Assembly: GCA_016212665.1 (NCBI GenBank)
Contig: JACREZ010000016.1
Coordinates: forward strand, 124,001 to 188,000
Source of the DNA: Ignavibacteriota bacterium
GTDB taxonomy: Bacteria > Bacteroidota > Ignavibacteria > UBA10030 > SZUA-254
Direction: 5' to 3'
Length of the DNA stretch: 64,000 nucleotides
Shown here: one piece after another, positions 53,361-62,224 of the stretch
Numbering within the stretch: the stretch's first letter is position 1
How the letters are laid out: every line of letters starts with the position of its first letter
Notes under the pieces: model-generated
Told to the model about the DNA's origin: nothing
The model's input: only the letters and a program-made list of their open reading frames with translations
Database searches by the model: none
Translations under genes and position numbers: made by a program

Positions 53361-55169
53361 ATGAAACTAAGAACTCAAACCGTGCAACTTATTATAGCCC
53401 TGCTGGTTCTCTCGCTTGCGGGCTTGGTGTGGTTGCAATACAATTTGCTGAGTGATGCTTTTGCTTTGAAAGAGCAAACATTCCGGCAAAGCGTTCACGC
53501 GGCGATGAATCGCGTTGCTGAGCGGCTCGAAGCAACGGAAGCCGCGGGCAATGTGTTCAAGTTCATTGTGAACACGCACAAACGCTCTCCGGTGAATGTT
53601 GTTCGCGTTGATGTTGACACGACCATCGAACACAAGAGTGAACGCGACAGTGTTATTGTTTTTGCCGGTATTAAAGTTACGGAGCCGCCACTGTGGGTTG
53701 AACGGGATACGATTCGGTACAGATTGGATAAACCACAGCACGTCAAACTTCGCGTGTATGATGCGTTGGGAAGACAGGATACCGTGTTGGTTGATTCTTC
53801 ACTGAACGAGGGTGAATATTCCGTTTTGACAAACAAATCGAAATATTCGCAGGGAGATTTTTTTTACAAATTGATTCTTGACAGCATGACGTTCACGTTG
53901 AAGACGAACGAAGGCGATGCAAGCGGAGTTTTTTCCGGCGATGAAAAGTTTGAACGAAAACAACGATTGGTGGGAAAGGTGATAGAAAATCTCTCGGTCG
54001 CAGAACGTGAACCGATTGAGAGGAGAATCAATCCTATATTATTAGACTCGCTCATCAAACTCAGTCTGCATGAAAACGGCATCGAATTGCCATACGAATT
54101 CGGCGTTCGTTCTGAACGTAACGATTCACTGAGAATTGCTCAACCTTCAAACTATTCACCGGAAATTCTGACGACGGAGTTTCAGAACCAATTGTTCCCG
54201 GGTGATTTTCTTTCGAGCACAAATCAGTTGCTCTTGTATTTTCCCGGGCAGAAAATGTTTATGCTGAAGCAAGTCGGTGTACAACTTGCACTAACGATAG
54301 TGTTGATGACGATTTTGATTCTCTGTTTCGTGGTTGCTGTCCGAACAATCATCAAACAAAAACATTTTGCAGTACGGCTGACAGATTTCATCAACAATAT
54401 GACGCACGAATTCAAAACTCCCATTTCAACAATCTCGGTAGCAACCGAAACAATCATGCGGGAAGATGTCATCGAGAATAAAGAAAAGGTTCAGCGTTAC
54501 GGCAGTGTCATCCGGGATGAAAATCTGAGGATGAAAAAACAAGTTGATAAAATTCTCCAGATGGCTGTGATTGAAGAGGGAGATTTTGAATTGAAATGTT
54601 CCCCGATTGAAGTTCATGAACTGATTGAAAGAGCAACCGCGAACATTGCGTTGCAAGTGGAAGCAAAACAGGGAACCATTTCGTGCAACTATGGTGCGCT
54701 TCATTCTGTCGTTAATGGAGAGCGCGTTCATGTTGAAAATATCCTTCACAATATTCTTGATAACGCGAACAAATATTCGCCGGAAAAGCCGTCAATTGAA
54801 GTCCATACTTCCAACTCGTTCAGTAAAAATGCTTTCATACTCCACAAAACTGTCATTCCGAACCCCGCTTCAGCGGGTGAGGAATCTCGTGCCTCGATTA
54901 TTGCTGATTCTTCACCACAGTATTTGATAGTAACAATTGAAGACCATGGAATCGGTATCAACGAAGAGGAATTAAAGAAAGTGTTCGATAAATATTACCG
55001 TGTCCCGACCTGCAACAGGCATGATGTAAAAGGATTCGGGCTTGGACTCAGTTATGTGAAACTGATGATGAACGCGCACGGAGGAGATGTAATAATTGCA
55101 AGCGAACCCGGAAAAGGGACAACGGTTCAATTGATATTTCCTTTGCTTGATGGAGAGATGAATGGCTGA
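53361..55169 (+). CDS. Membrane sensor histidine kinase with a repeat-derived insertion
   Basis: 602 residues: membrane helix 1 (IIALLVLSLAGLVWLQY), an external domain of ~280 residues, helix 2 (LALTIVLMTILILCFVVAV), an H-box with phospho-acceptor H349 (NNMTHEFKTPIS) and an ATPase domain with N-box HNILDNANKYS, G1 EDHGIGI and G2 GFGLGLSYV. Within the ATPase domain, between strands SIEVHTSNSF and PQYLIVTIEDHG, ~30 extra residues include TVIPNPASAGEESR, encoded by a dispersed repeat. It overlaps the response regulator by 8 bases. The divergent PDZ/ABC operon is a plausible target. Confidence 0.9.
   Translation: MKLRTQTVQLIIALLVLSLAGLVWLQYNLLSDAFALKEQTFRQSVHAAMNRVAERLEATEAAGNVFKFIVNTHKRSPVNVVRVDVDTTIEHKSERDSVIVFAGIKVTEPPLWVERDTIRYRLDKPQHVKLRVYDALGRQDTVLVDSSLNEGEYSVLTNKSKYSQGDFFYKLILDSMTFTLKTNEGDASGVFSGDEKFERKQRLVGKVIENLSVAEREPIERRINPILLDSLIKLSLHENGIELPYEFGVRSERNDSLRIAQPSNYSPEILTTEFQNQLFPGDFLSSTNQLLLYFPGQKMFMLKQVGVQLALTIVLMTILILCFVVAVRTIIKQKHFAVRLTDFINNMTHEFKTPISTISVATETIMREDVIENKEKVQRYGSVIRDENLRMKKQVDKILQMAVIEEGDFELKCSPIEVHELIERATANIALQVEAKQGTISCNYGALHSVVNGERVHVENILHNILDNANKYSPEKPSIEVHTSNSFSKNAFILHKTVIPNPASAGEESRASIIADSSPQYLIVTIEDHGIGINEEELKKVFDKYYRVPTCNRHDVKGFGLGLSYVKLMMNAHGGDVIIASEPGKGTTVQLIFPLLDGEMNG
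54851..54889. repeat. GTCATTCCGAACC...GGAATCTC repeat in frame inside the kinase gene
   Basis: TGTCATTCCGAACCCCGC and the hairpin CCCGCTTCAGCGGG followed by TGAGGAATCTC. It resembles dispersed GTCATTCCGAG-type repeats of other genomes, and lies in frame at about residues 497-510 of the ATPase domain. Confidence 0.75.
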
Positions 55170-55857
55170 AAAAAAAATATTATTGTTAGAAGACGACCCG
55201 AATCTCGGATTCATGCTTCAGGAGAACTTGGAACTGCGCGGCTACGAAGTGAAACTCTGCACAAACGGCGATGACGGTATGAAAGCCTATACTGCCGAAC
55301 GATTCGATTTATGTCTCGTTGATGTGATGATGCCGAAGAAAGACGGTTTCACTTTTGCACGGGAAGTCCGCGAGCGCGACCAACAAACGCCGCTTATTTT
55401 TCTCACGGCAAAATCATTGAAGGAAGATAGAATCGAAGGATTGAAAATCGGCGCGGACGATTACATCACGAAACCGTTCAGCATGGAAGAACTTGCGTTA
55501 AGAATTCAGGCGGTTCTGAAACGAAGTGTTGCACCTTCTCACCATTCACACGACGGAACAACCTTCACCATCGGGAATTATGTGTTTGATTACGAACGGC
55601 AAACGCTTCAAATAAAAAATAAAAAACAAAAGTTGACAGCAAAAGAAGCAGAGTTGCTGAAGTTGTTTTGTCTTCATCTCAACGCAACGCTCGAACGTGA
55701 ACTTGCACTGAAAGAAATATGGGGCGACGACAGTTACTTCAACGGTCGAAGCATGGATGTTTTTATTTCACGACTCCGTTCCTATCTCAAAAGCGATTCA
55801 CGGATTGAGATTCTGAATGTTCATGGGAAGGGATTTAAGTTAGTGGTAACTGAATGA
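55162..55857 (+). CDS. OmpR-family response regulator
   Basis: 231 residues. Receiver with acidic pair E10-D11-D12, phospho-acceptor D54 (VDVMMPKKDG), Thr in FLTAK and Lys in ADDYITKPF. The C-terminal winged-helix DNA-binding domain includes LTAKEAELLKLF and NGRSMDVFISRLRSYL. It is translated from an ATG that overlaps the end of the kinase gene, so the pair forms a co-translated two-component system. Confidence 0.95.
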   Translation: MAEKKILLLEDDPNLGFMLQENLELRGYEVKLCTNGDDGMKAYTAERFDLCLVDVMMPKKDGFTFAREVRERDQQTPLIFLTAKSLKEDRIEGLKIGADDYITKPFSMEELALRIQAVLKRSVAPSHHSHDGTTFTIGNYVFDYERQTLQIKNKKQKLTAKEAELLKLFCLHLNATLERELALKEIWGDDSYFNGRSMDVFISRLRSYLKSDSRIEILNVHGKGFKLVVTE

Positions 55858-55922
55858 TAGAATCTTTATCTTTGACTTGATGAAGATTCTCATTATTTTA
55901 TAGAAATAAATTATCACAATAT

Positions 55923-56132
55923 ATGTCCGATACATTAATTTATAGTAAACTCTCAACTTTGCCGGATAATCTCAAACATGAGGTCGTAGACTTTATTGAT
56001 TTTCTCATAGCAAAAAAGGAGAAAGAATCAGCCCCTTTCGAGGGTCCCAAATTTGGATGTGCTAAAGGGCAAATTATGATGTCTGATGATTTTGATGCTC
56101 CACTTGAGGACTTCAAGGAATACATGGAATGA
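55923..56132 (+). CDS. DUF2281-type antitoxin
   Basis: 69 residues. The N-terminal helix pair (LSTLPDNLKHEVVDFIDFLIAKK) is the DUF2281/VapB-like antitoxin pattern, and the tail has FGCAKGQIMMSDDFDAPLEDF, usual for these proteins. The stop overlaps the toxin start by four bases (ATGA), the standard arrangement of type II modules in which the antitoxin represses the operon. Confidence 0.88.
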   Translation: MSDTLIYSKLSTLPDNLKHEVVDFIDFLIAKKEKESAPFEGPKFGCAKGQIMMSDDFDAPLEDFKEYME

Positions 56133-56515
56133 AATTGTTGCTTGATAGCCATGCTTTGTTGTGGTTCTTTAATGGTGACGAAAAATTATCAACAACAGCA
56201 CGTGCAGAGATTGAAAACAAGTCAAACATAAAATTTGTTAGCAGTGCTTCTATTTGGGAAATGGCAATAAAAATCCACCTGAAAAAATTATCTTTTTCTT
56301 CTGATGTTCAGGGGATACTTTCACTAATAAGACAGAACGGATTTGCAGTCTTGCAATTGGAATCAGAACACTTTATTCATTTGACCACACTTCCATTCTA
56401 CCATCGCGACCCGTTCGACCGAATGATAATCACTCAGGCAATCTGTGAGGACATGACCATTGTTACAAAAGATAAGCAATTCACTCCTTATGAAGTGAAG
56501 ATTTTATGGGATTGA
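56129..56515 (+). CDS. vapC: VapC-family PIN toxin
   Basis: A 128-residue PIN ribonuclease. The acidic active-site residues are in LLLDSHALLW (D6), SSASIWEMAIK (E), HRDPFDRMI (D) and IVTKDKQF (D). It overlaps the DUF2281 antitoxin gene. PIN toxins cleave RNA such as tRNA or rRNA, but the target is not predictable here. This is the second PIN module in the window and belongs to a different subgroup from the one at 39475. Confidence 0.92.
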   Translation: MKLLLDSHALLWFFNGDEKLSTTARAEIENKSNIKFVSSASIWEMAIKIHLKKLSFSSDVQGILSLIRQNGFAVLQLESEHFIHLTTLPFYHRDPFDRMIITQAICEDMTIVTKDKQFTPYEVKILWD

Positions 56516-56659
56516 AATAGGGGGTTGTGTAGCACCATTTATGATTCCTTCTTTCTTGGAATTTTATCAGCACAATAGGTGTTTGGTAATCGGTCTCAAA
56601 CTTTCTACATTTATTAAGAATTTTTCAAAAACAATTTAATTTTAGGGAACTATCCTGTC

Positions 56660-58318
56660 ATGAAACGCCAAGTATCAATCTGGACTGCCTCTGCTCTTAT
56701 TCTTCTTTCGCTCGTTATCGGCTTCGGTGTTGACCGTGTCATCTCGGGTGATTCGCTCTTCGAACAGATGAAAAAATTCCAAGACGTTCTTTCACTCACT
56801 CAAAAATTTTATGTTGACGAAGTTGATGTTGCTAAACTTAACGAAGCGGCAATCAACGGCTTGCTCGGTCAACTTGACCCGCACTCTATCTATATGCCGC
56901 CGCGTGTCACCGAGCGGGAAGCGGAACAATTTCAGGGCTCGTATCAGGGCGTGGGCTTGCAAATTGTTTCTTTGAATGATACGATTACGGTTGCCGAACC
57001 TATGGGCGGAAGTCCCGCAGCGCGGCTTGGTATTTTATCAAACGATAAGATTGTGAAGATTGGTGATTCGACAGCGGTGGGAATTACGACCGAACAGGCA
57101 TCAAAAAAATTACGCGGACCGAAAGGGACGAAAGTAACAGTAACGATTTCACGAACCGGAGTTCCCGAACCGCTCGTCTATGAAATTACGAGAGACCTTA
57201 TTGCATTGACAAGTCTCGATGTTGCCATAATGCTTGATGAAACAACCGGCTATGTGAGCATCAATCGTTTCAGCGCGACGACAACAAAAGAATTGGTAGA
57301 AGCGTTGGCGAAGTTGAAAAGTCAAGGGATGAGCCAACTTGTGCTTGATTTGCGCGATAACCCCGGCGGCTACATGCACGAAGCAGTGAAGATGTCCGAT
57401 TTGTTTATCGAAGGGGCGAAGGATGATGAGCAACGGAAAATTGTTTATACAAAATCACGGAGCGGTGGGATGGATGAATCGTACTTTGCAAAGAGCGGAG
57501 ATGAATATGAGAAACTTCCCCTCATTGTTCTTATCAGTCACGCCTCTGCAAGCGCAAGCGAAATTGTTTCCGGCGCAATTCAGGATTGGGACAGAGGATT
57601 GGTGGTCGGTGAAACGAGTTTCGGGAAAGGTCTCGTTCAGCGGCAGTGGGATTTGAACGATGGTTCCGCCGTTCGGTTGACGATTGCGCGCTATTATACT
57701 CCGAGCGGACGATTGATTCAACGTCCCTATTCCGGAAAAGGGAAAGGACAATACATAAAAGAAGCGGCGCAACGAGATGAAGAAGAGGGGGACAACATCG
57801 GACATGAAATTGATTCAACTATTACAAGCGATTCAACGAAGCCGAAGTATAAAACAGACGGCGGGCGCATTGTCTATGGCGGCGGCGGCATCACTCCGGA
57901 TTATATCGTGAAGCCGATGGAACTGACAGAACTGACGAAGAATATGATGCGACGCGATGTGTATTATCAATTCATCTCCGCGTATCTCGATGGTGACGGA
58001 CAATCGTTGCGTGGAACGTACGGCTCAGACTTACGAGGCTTTGCAAAATCATTTGAAGTTTCAGAAGACATGTTCAAGAAGTTCAAAGAGTTTGTTGGCA
58101 AGAAAGATGTGAAAATTGATGATGAGCAGTTTGCGAAAGACGAATTCTTCAACAAGGTTCGATTGAAATCGTACATTGCACGTTCGTTCTGGAGCGATGA
58201 GGGCTGGTACACAATCACCCAAAACATTGATACGCAACTGAAAAAAGCAGTCACACTCTTTCCTGAAGCGGAGAAGATTGCAGGATTTGTTGAACAGAAA
58301 AGTAAATCGAAAAACTGA
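56660..58318 (+). CDS. ctpA: S41-family C-terminal processing protease
   Basis: 552 residues: N-terminal membrane helix (ASALILLSLVIGFGVDRVI), a PDZ domain (~85-170, SYQGVGLQIV, GGSPAARLGILSNDKIV), then the S41 protease domain with LDLRDNPGGYMHEAV, the serine motif HASASASEIV (~294-303) and GETSFGKG carrying the catalytic lysine. The C-terminal ~150 residues are a family-specific extension. It cleaves C-termini of periplasmic proteins. It is convergent with rlmD across a strong palindrome. Confidence 0.92.
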   Translation: MKRQVSIWTASALILLSLVIGFGVDRVISGDSLFEQMKKFQDVLSLTQKFYVDEVDVAKLNEAAINGLLGQLDPHSIYMPPRVTEREAEQFQGSYQGVGLQIVSLNDTITVAEPMGGSPAARLGILSNDKIVKIGDSTAVGITTEQASKKLRGPKGTKVTVTISRTGVPEPLVYEITRDLIALTSLDVAIMLDETTGYVSINRFSATTTKELVEALAKLKSQGMSQLVLDLRDNPGGYMHEAVKMSDLFIEGAKDDEQRKIVYTKSRSGGMDESYFAKSGDEYEKLPLIVLISHASASASEIVSGAIQDWDRGLVVGETSFGKGLVQRQWDLNDGSAVRLTIARYYTPSGRLIQRPYSGKGKGQYIKEAAQRDEEEGDNIGHEIDSTITSDSTKPKYKTDGGRIVYGGGGITPDYIVKPMELTELTKNMMRRDVYYQFISAYLDGDGQSLRGTYGSDLRGFAKSFEVSEDMFKKFKEFVGKKDVKIDDEQFAKDEFFNKVRLKSYIARSFWSDEGWYTITQNIDTQLKKAVTLFPEAEKIAGFVEQKSKSKN

Positions 58319-58331
58319 GAGTTGATTATTC

Positions 58332-58384
58332 GTTATCTGTTATCCGTTACTCGTTGTTCGTACGAGTAACGGATAACAGGTAAC
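58332..58384. terminator. Near-perfect palindrome between convergent ctpA and rlmD, probable bidirectional terminator
   Basis: Two ~22-base arms (TCTGTTATCCGTTACTCG and CGAGTAACGGATAACAG) separated by about nine bases. There is no long T-tract. The arm unit GTAACGGATAACAG also occurs at 22671-22700, so this is a dispersed repeat that may serve as terminator for both genes. Confidence 0.6.
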
Positions 58385-58387
58385 GTA

Positions 58388-59818
58388 TCACTTCGCGCAC
58401 GTGAATCGCGCAACAGTCTCAATATGGTCGGTGTGCGGAAACATATCAACCGGCTGAATAACATCGAGCGAGAACCCACCATCAGCAAGCATTTTAGCGT
58501 CGCGTGCTTGTGTTGATGGATTGCAACTGACGTACACAATTCTCTCTGGCTTCAATCTGATAATCTGGTCAATAACTTTCGGGTGAACGCCGCTTCGGGG
58601 CGGGTCCAGCACAACGACATTTGGTTTCGGGTGTTCGTGAAGCCACCCGGCTTTTGTCTGCTCTTCATCTTTTTTCGAGTACAATCCTTCCGTGAGATTT
58701 CCCTTCAGGAAAAAGCAATTCACCACTTTGTTTAGTTCTGCATTTCGTTGTGCATCGGCAATTGCGCTTTCAACCACTTCAATTCCGACAACACGTTCAC
58801 ACGCATCCGAGAGAAACAACGCAATCGTTCCTGTGCCGCTGTACAAATCATACACAACATCGGTTGGTTGAAGTGCGACAAATTCTTTTGCAATCGAATA
58901 CAATTTTTCCGTTTGCAATGTATTCGTCTGAAAGAATGAGTTTGCGGAAATATGAAATGTGTAAGTTCCAATCTTCTCGGTTATGTAGCCGTTGCCGTAA
59001 TACACTTTTTCCTTGTCACCGAACGCCACCATTGATTTTCTCTCAGTGATGTTATTGACGATCGTTGTCGTATCAGGAAATTCTTTCAACAACAACGTAG
59101 TCATTTTCTGCATTGCTTCCTGCCAATCGTTTGTCGTGACGAGGTTAATCATCCGCTCTCCGGTATGCTTTGCTTCGCGAATAACCAAATGGCGCAAGTA
59201 CCCGGTGTGTGTTTTGGTTGAGTAGGCATTCATCTCCCACAACTGACAAATCTCCCGTACGGTATTAAGAATTCGTGTGCTGGTTTCCGATTGCAGGTAA
59301 CACTCCTCGACATTCAGAACTTTATCGTACCGTTCGGGAATGTGTAATCCAACTGCAACTTCCCGTTTGATTTCATCTTTGTGTTCCATCTCCTCGCTCG
59401 TTAGCCATCGCTCGTTTGAAAAAGTAAACTCCATCTTGTTTCTATAAAAGTATGGCGGTTCACAGCCAATCACGGGACGAACATCGAGGTTTTCAAATCC
59501 ACCGATACGTTTGAACACATCAACAATATTCTTGTGCTTGAACTGAAGTTGCGCTTCGTACGCAAGCGATTGCCACCGGCAACCGCCGCACGTACCGAAA
59601 TGTTTGCATTTTGCTTCAATTCGATGCGGCGACGGAGTGAGAATCTCCACTGCACGCGCTTCTGCGTAATTCTTCTTGAGTTTCCAGATTTTTGCTTTGA
59701 CAATATCACCCGGTACCGCGTCCTCAACAAAGAAAACTAAGCCCTCATGATGTGCAACTGTTTTTCCGTCGCCGGAAAGACTTTCAATAGTTAATACAAT
59801 TTCAGAATTTTTTTCCAT
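58388..59818 (-). CDS. rlmD: 23S rRNA (uracil-5-)-methyltransferase RlmD/RumA family
   Basis: Start at 59818 (MEKNSEIVL) gives 476 residues; an upstream ATG at 59872 would add 18 residues without similarity. An N-terminal TRAM-like domain is followed by Fe-S cysteines (CKHFGTCGGCRWQ). The SAM motif YDLYSGTGTIALFL is followed by IEVVESAI, LDPPRSGV and the catalytic cysteine in YVSCNPSTQ. Family members methylate U1939 (or U747) of 23S rRNA; assignment of the exact site is not possible from sequence alone. Confidence 0.9.
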   Translation of the reverse strand: MEKNSEIVLTIESLSGDGKTVAHHEGLVFFVEDAVPGDIVKAKIWKLKKNYAEARAVEILTPSPHRIEAKCKHFGTCGGCRWQSLAYEAQLQFKHKNIVDVFKRIGGFENLDVRPVIGCEPPYFYRNKMEFTFSNERWLTSEEMEHKDEIKREVAVGLHIPERYDKVLNVEECYLQSETSTRILNTVREICQLWEMNAYSTKTHTGYLRHLVIREAKHTGERMINLVTTNDWQEAMQKMTTLLLKEFPDTTTIVNNITERKSMVAFGDKEKVYYGNGYITEKIGTYTFHISANSFFQTNTLQTEKLYSIAKEFVALQPTDVVYDLYSGTGTIALFLSDACERVVGIEVVESAIADAQRNAELNKVVNCFFLKGNLTEGLYSKKDEEQTKAGWLHEHPKPNVVVLDPPRSGVHPKVIDQIIRLKPERIVYVSCNPSTQARDAKMLADGGFSLDVIQPVDMFPHTDHIETVARFTCAK

Positions 59819-59928
59819 AGCGGGATGAATATACGGAAATGCGGGACGAGATTCATCTTTCGTATGAGACAACAGGGATGAGATGCGTCTCTATGAATCA
59901 TGGTCGCTTTTTGGTATATTTTCCCCGC

Positions 59929-60609
59929 ATGAAACGCTTTTCTTGTTTTATCTTCGATTTAGACGGCACACTTACCCAAACGAATGAACTGATTTTTGCT
60001 ACGTTCAATCATGTCACCGAAAAATATGTTGGCAAAAGTTTCACACCGAAGGAAATTACCGGCATGTTCGGTCCGCCGGAAGAAATCGCCATTGAGCGGA
60101 TTGTCGGGAAGGAACGGGTTGAGGAAGCGTTGGACGATTTCTTCACATTTTATGAATCCCATCATTCGTCAATGGCGAATGCGTATGATGGCATCCAAGA
60201 GATTTTAGAATATCTCAAAGAGCAGGGAATTCTTCTGGCAATTTTTACCGGTAAAGGAAGACGAAGCACACTTATCACGCTGAATGCACTTGGCATACAA
60301 CACAACTTCGATTTGATTGTAACAGGAACCGATGTTGTGAATCATAAACCATCATCAGAAGGTATTAAGAAAGTTCTTGGCGCGTTCGGAATAGAACCCA
60401 GTGAAGCGTTGATGGTTGGTGATGCAGTCAATGATATAAAAGCGGCAAATGAAGCAGGAGTTCAGATGGCGGCGGTTGTTTGGGATTCATACGGAAAAGA
60501 ACAAGTCATGCAGATGGATGTGGAATATCTTTTTCATAGCGTCGAAGAGTTTGGGGAGTGGATTCGTTCGATTGTTCACAATTCTGCTCTAAACACGGTC
60601 AATATTTAA
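59929..60609 (+). CDS. HAD-superfamily hydrolase (phosphoglycolate-phosphatase-like)
   Basis: Start at ATG 59929 puts HAD motif I at the N-terminus (FIFDLDGTLT, D10/D12), giving 226 residues. Motif II is AIFTGKGRRS, the motif III Lys is in NHKPSSEG and motif IV is MVGDAVNDIKAA. The helical cap between motifs I and II matches the PGP/PGMB subgroup. The substrate is unknown. It is divergent from rlmD with short spacing. Its TAA stop begins a CCGCAAAG repeat. Confidence 0.88.
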   Translation: MKRFSCFIFDLDGTLTQTNELIFATFNHVTEKYVGKSFTPKEITGMFGPPEEIAIERIVGKERVEEALDDFFTFYESHHSSMANAYDGIQEILEYLKEQGILLAIFTGKGRRSTLITLNALGIQHNFDLIVTGTDVVNHKPSSEGIKKVLGAFGIEPSEALMVGDAVNDIKAANEAGVQMAAVVWDSYGKEQVMQMDVEYLFHSVEEFGEWIRSIVHNSALNTVNI

Positions 60610-60650
60610 CCGCAAAGAGCGCAAAGAAGACGCGGAGTGACGCGAAGAAA
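60607..60650. repeat. TAACCGCAAAGAGCG repeat starting at the HAD stop codon
   Basis: The TAACCGCAAAGAGCGCAAAG unit begins with the stop codon itself and continues into GACGCGGAGTGACGCG. From general knowledge this is a frequent dispersed repeat. Confidence 0.7.
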
Positions 60651-60661
60651 TTCAGGATATC

Positions 60662-62224
60662 ATGTTCTCATTATTTTCATCAGATACGAAGAAGAATGTT
60701 AGTCGGGATACGTTTGTAAAAATGCTGGCAATCGTCGGAGTGCCGGTCGTTGTCATCGTTTTTTATATCACGGCAAGTTTGCATTTCAGTTACACTCCGG
60801 ATGACACGTTCATCTATCTTCAGTTTGCGCGAAACGTTATTGCGGGAGATGGAATGTCATTCAACGCAGGAGAGCCGACATACGGATTTACAAGTCCGCT
60901 CTGGTTACTTCTGGTTTCGCTCGGCGGGAAGATGGGAATTGATTTGTACATCGCCGCGAAAACGTTGGATTTAGTTCTCGCTTCTGCCGCAATAGTTGTC
61001 TTCTTTATTCTTGCGATTGAAATGATTCGGAATATTGTCACAGCATTTCTCGCGACGATAGTGTTTTCTTCAAGCGCTTGGTTTATTCGTTGGGCTGGGA
61101 GCGGAATGGAAACTTCGCTCGCCGTGCTTCTTGTTTTACTCACGTTTTTGTATTGCATGAGAAATGAATATTTGCTTGCAACCGTGTTTACTGCGTTGCT
61201 CACGTTTGTTCGCCCGGAAGCATTTCTTCTGATGACTCTCATTCTTGTTGATGTTATCATCAATTCTCATGATAAACAGCGGGCGATGAGGTTGAACGTA
61301 AAACTGATATTGATGTACGTTGCATTTCTAACGCCGTGGCTCATTTATGCGCAGGGTATATTCGGAACGATGATTCCCAACACGGCGCTTGCAAAATCGG
61401 GATTGAACTTCGATGTGAAAGACATGTGGCAAACACTCGTCAAAACATTCGGGACCATCGGAATTACAGAAGGTGCAACACTTGCCGTGCTGATTGTTTG
61501 TCTCATCATTTTCTTTTTCAAAAAAAATCAAAAGGAACGGACAGAAGAGGAACACCTCGAACGATTTTTTGTTTTCCGACAGAGTTTCCTCGGGTTGATG
61601 TGGTGTGTGTTATTAATTCTTTATTATAGTGTTACCGGCGTGAATGTTTTCTCGCGGTATTTGGTCATCGTCGTTCCGTTTATTATTCTCAATGCGTTTT
61701 TATTGTTCTCGTATGTTTTGAGAAATTCACCTGCACAGCGATTTATGTTTGCCGGGATGGTAGTTCTCGCTCTTGCGGGTTCGCTCGAAAACAGAATTGT
61801 GTATCATCAGATAGTGTTGCCGCGAGCAGAGTCGTTCCAGCGGGGAATTATGGATTACTGTTTCGTTTCGATTGGAAAATGGCTGAGAGATAACACACCC
61901 GAAGGCTCGACGGTTGTCATGCCGGATATCGGGGCAGTCGGATATTTTTCACAACGGAAAATTTTTGATACTGCCGGGTTGATTTCTCCCGAAGTGATTC
62001 CGCTTCTTCATCAGGGAAACACGCCGTACGGAATCATCGGAAAAAAATACTATCAGTCATTTTGCAAAGCAGATTACCTTGTGCATAATGCGGAGCGACC
62101 GTTTGCGTTGAACGACAGCACGTTGATTCCGTTATTCACAAAAATGGTCGGCAGTTTACGCATCGGTGAAACTGCGCCGCAGTATTATTCAGTCTATCAG
62201 GTTCGTCATTCGGAGATTCAGTAA
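60662..62224 (+). CDS. GT-C fold membrane glycosyltransferase-like protein
   Basis: A 520-residue protein with about ten hydrophobic helices. The first external loop carries D47-D48 in SYTPDDTFIYLQFARN, the acidic pair expected for GT-C enzymes that use lipid-linked sugars, followed by EPTYGFTSPLW. The C-terminal ~110 residues form a soluble part (VVMPDIGAVGYFSQRKIFDTAGL). The donor and acceptor are unknown. Its stop overlaps the oxidoreductase start by one base (TAATG), and the pair is probably one transcription unit. Confidence 0.78.
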   Translation: MFSLFSSDTKKNVSRDTFVKMLAIVGVPVVVIVFYITASLHFSYTPDDTFIYLQFARNVIAGDGMSFNAGEPTYGFTSPLWLLLVSLGGKMGIDLYIAAKTLDLVLASAAIVVFFILAIEMIRNIVTAFLATIVFSSSAWFIRWAGSGMETSLAVLLVLLTFLYCMRNEYLLATVFTALLTFVRPEAFLLMTLILVDVIINSHDKQRAMRLNVKLILMYVAFLTPWLIYAQGIFGTMIPNTALAKSGLNFDVKDMWQTLVKTFGTIGITEGATLAVLIVCLIIFFFKKNQKERTEEEHLERFFVFRQSFLGLMWCVLLILYYSVTGVNVFSRYLVIVVPFIILNAFLLFSYVLRNSPAQRFMFAGMVVLALAGSLENRIVYHQIVLPRAESFQRGIMDYCFVSIGKWLRDNTPEGSTVVMPDIGAVGYFSQRKIFDTAGLISPEVIPLLHQGNTPYGIIGKKYYQSFCKADYLVHNAERPFALNDSTLIPLFTKMVGSLRIGETAPQYYSVYQVRHSEIQ

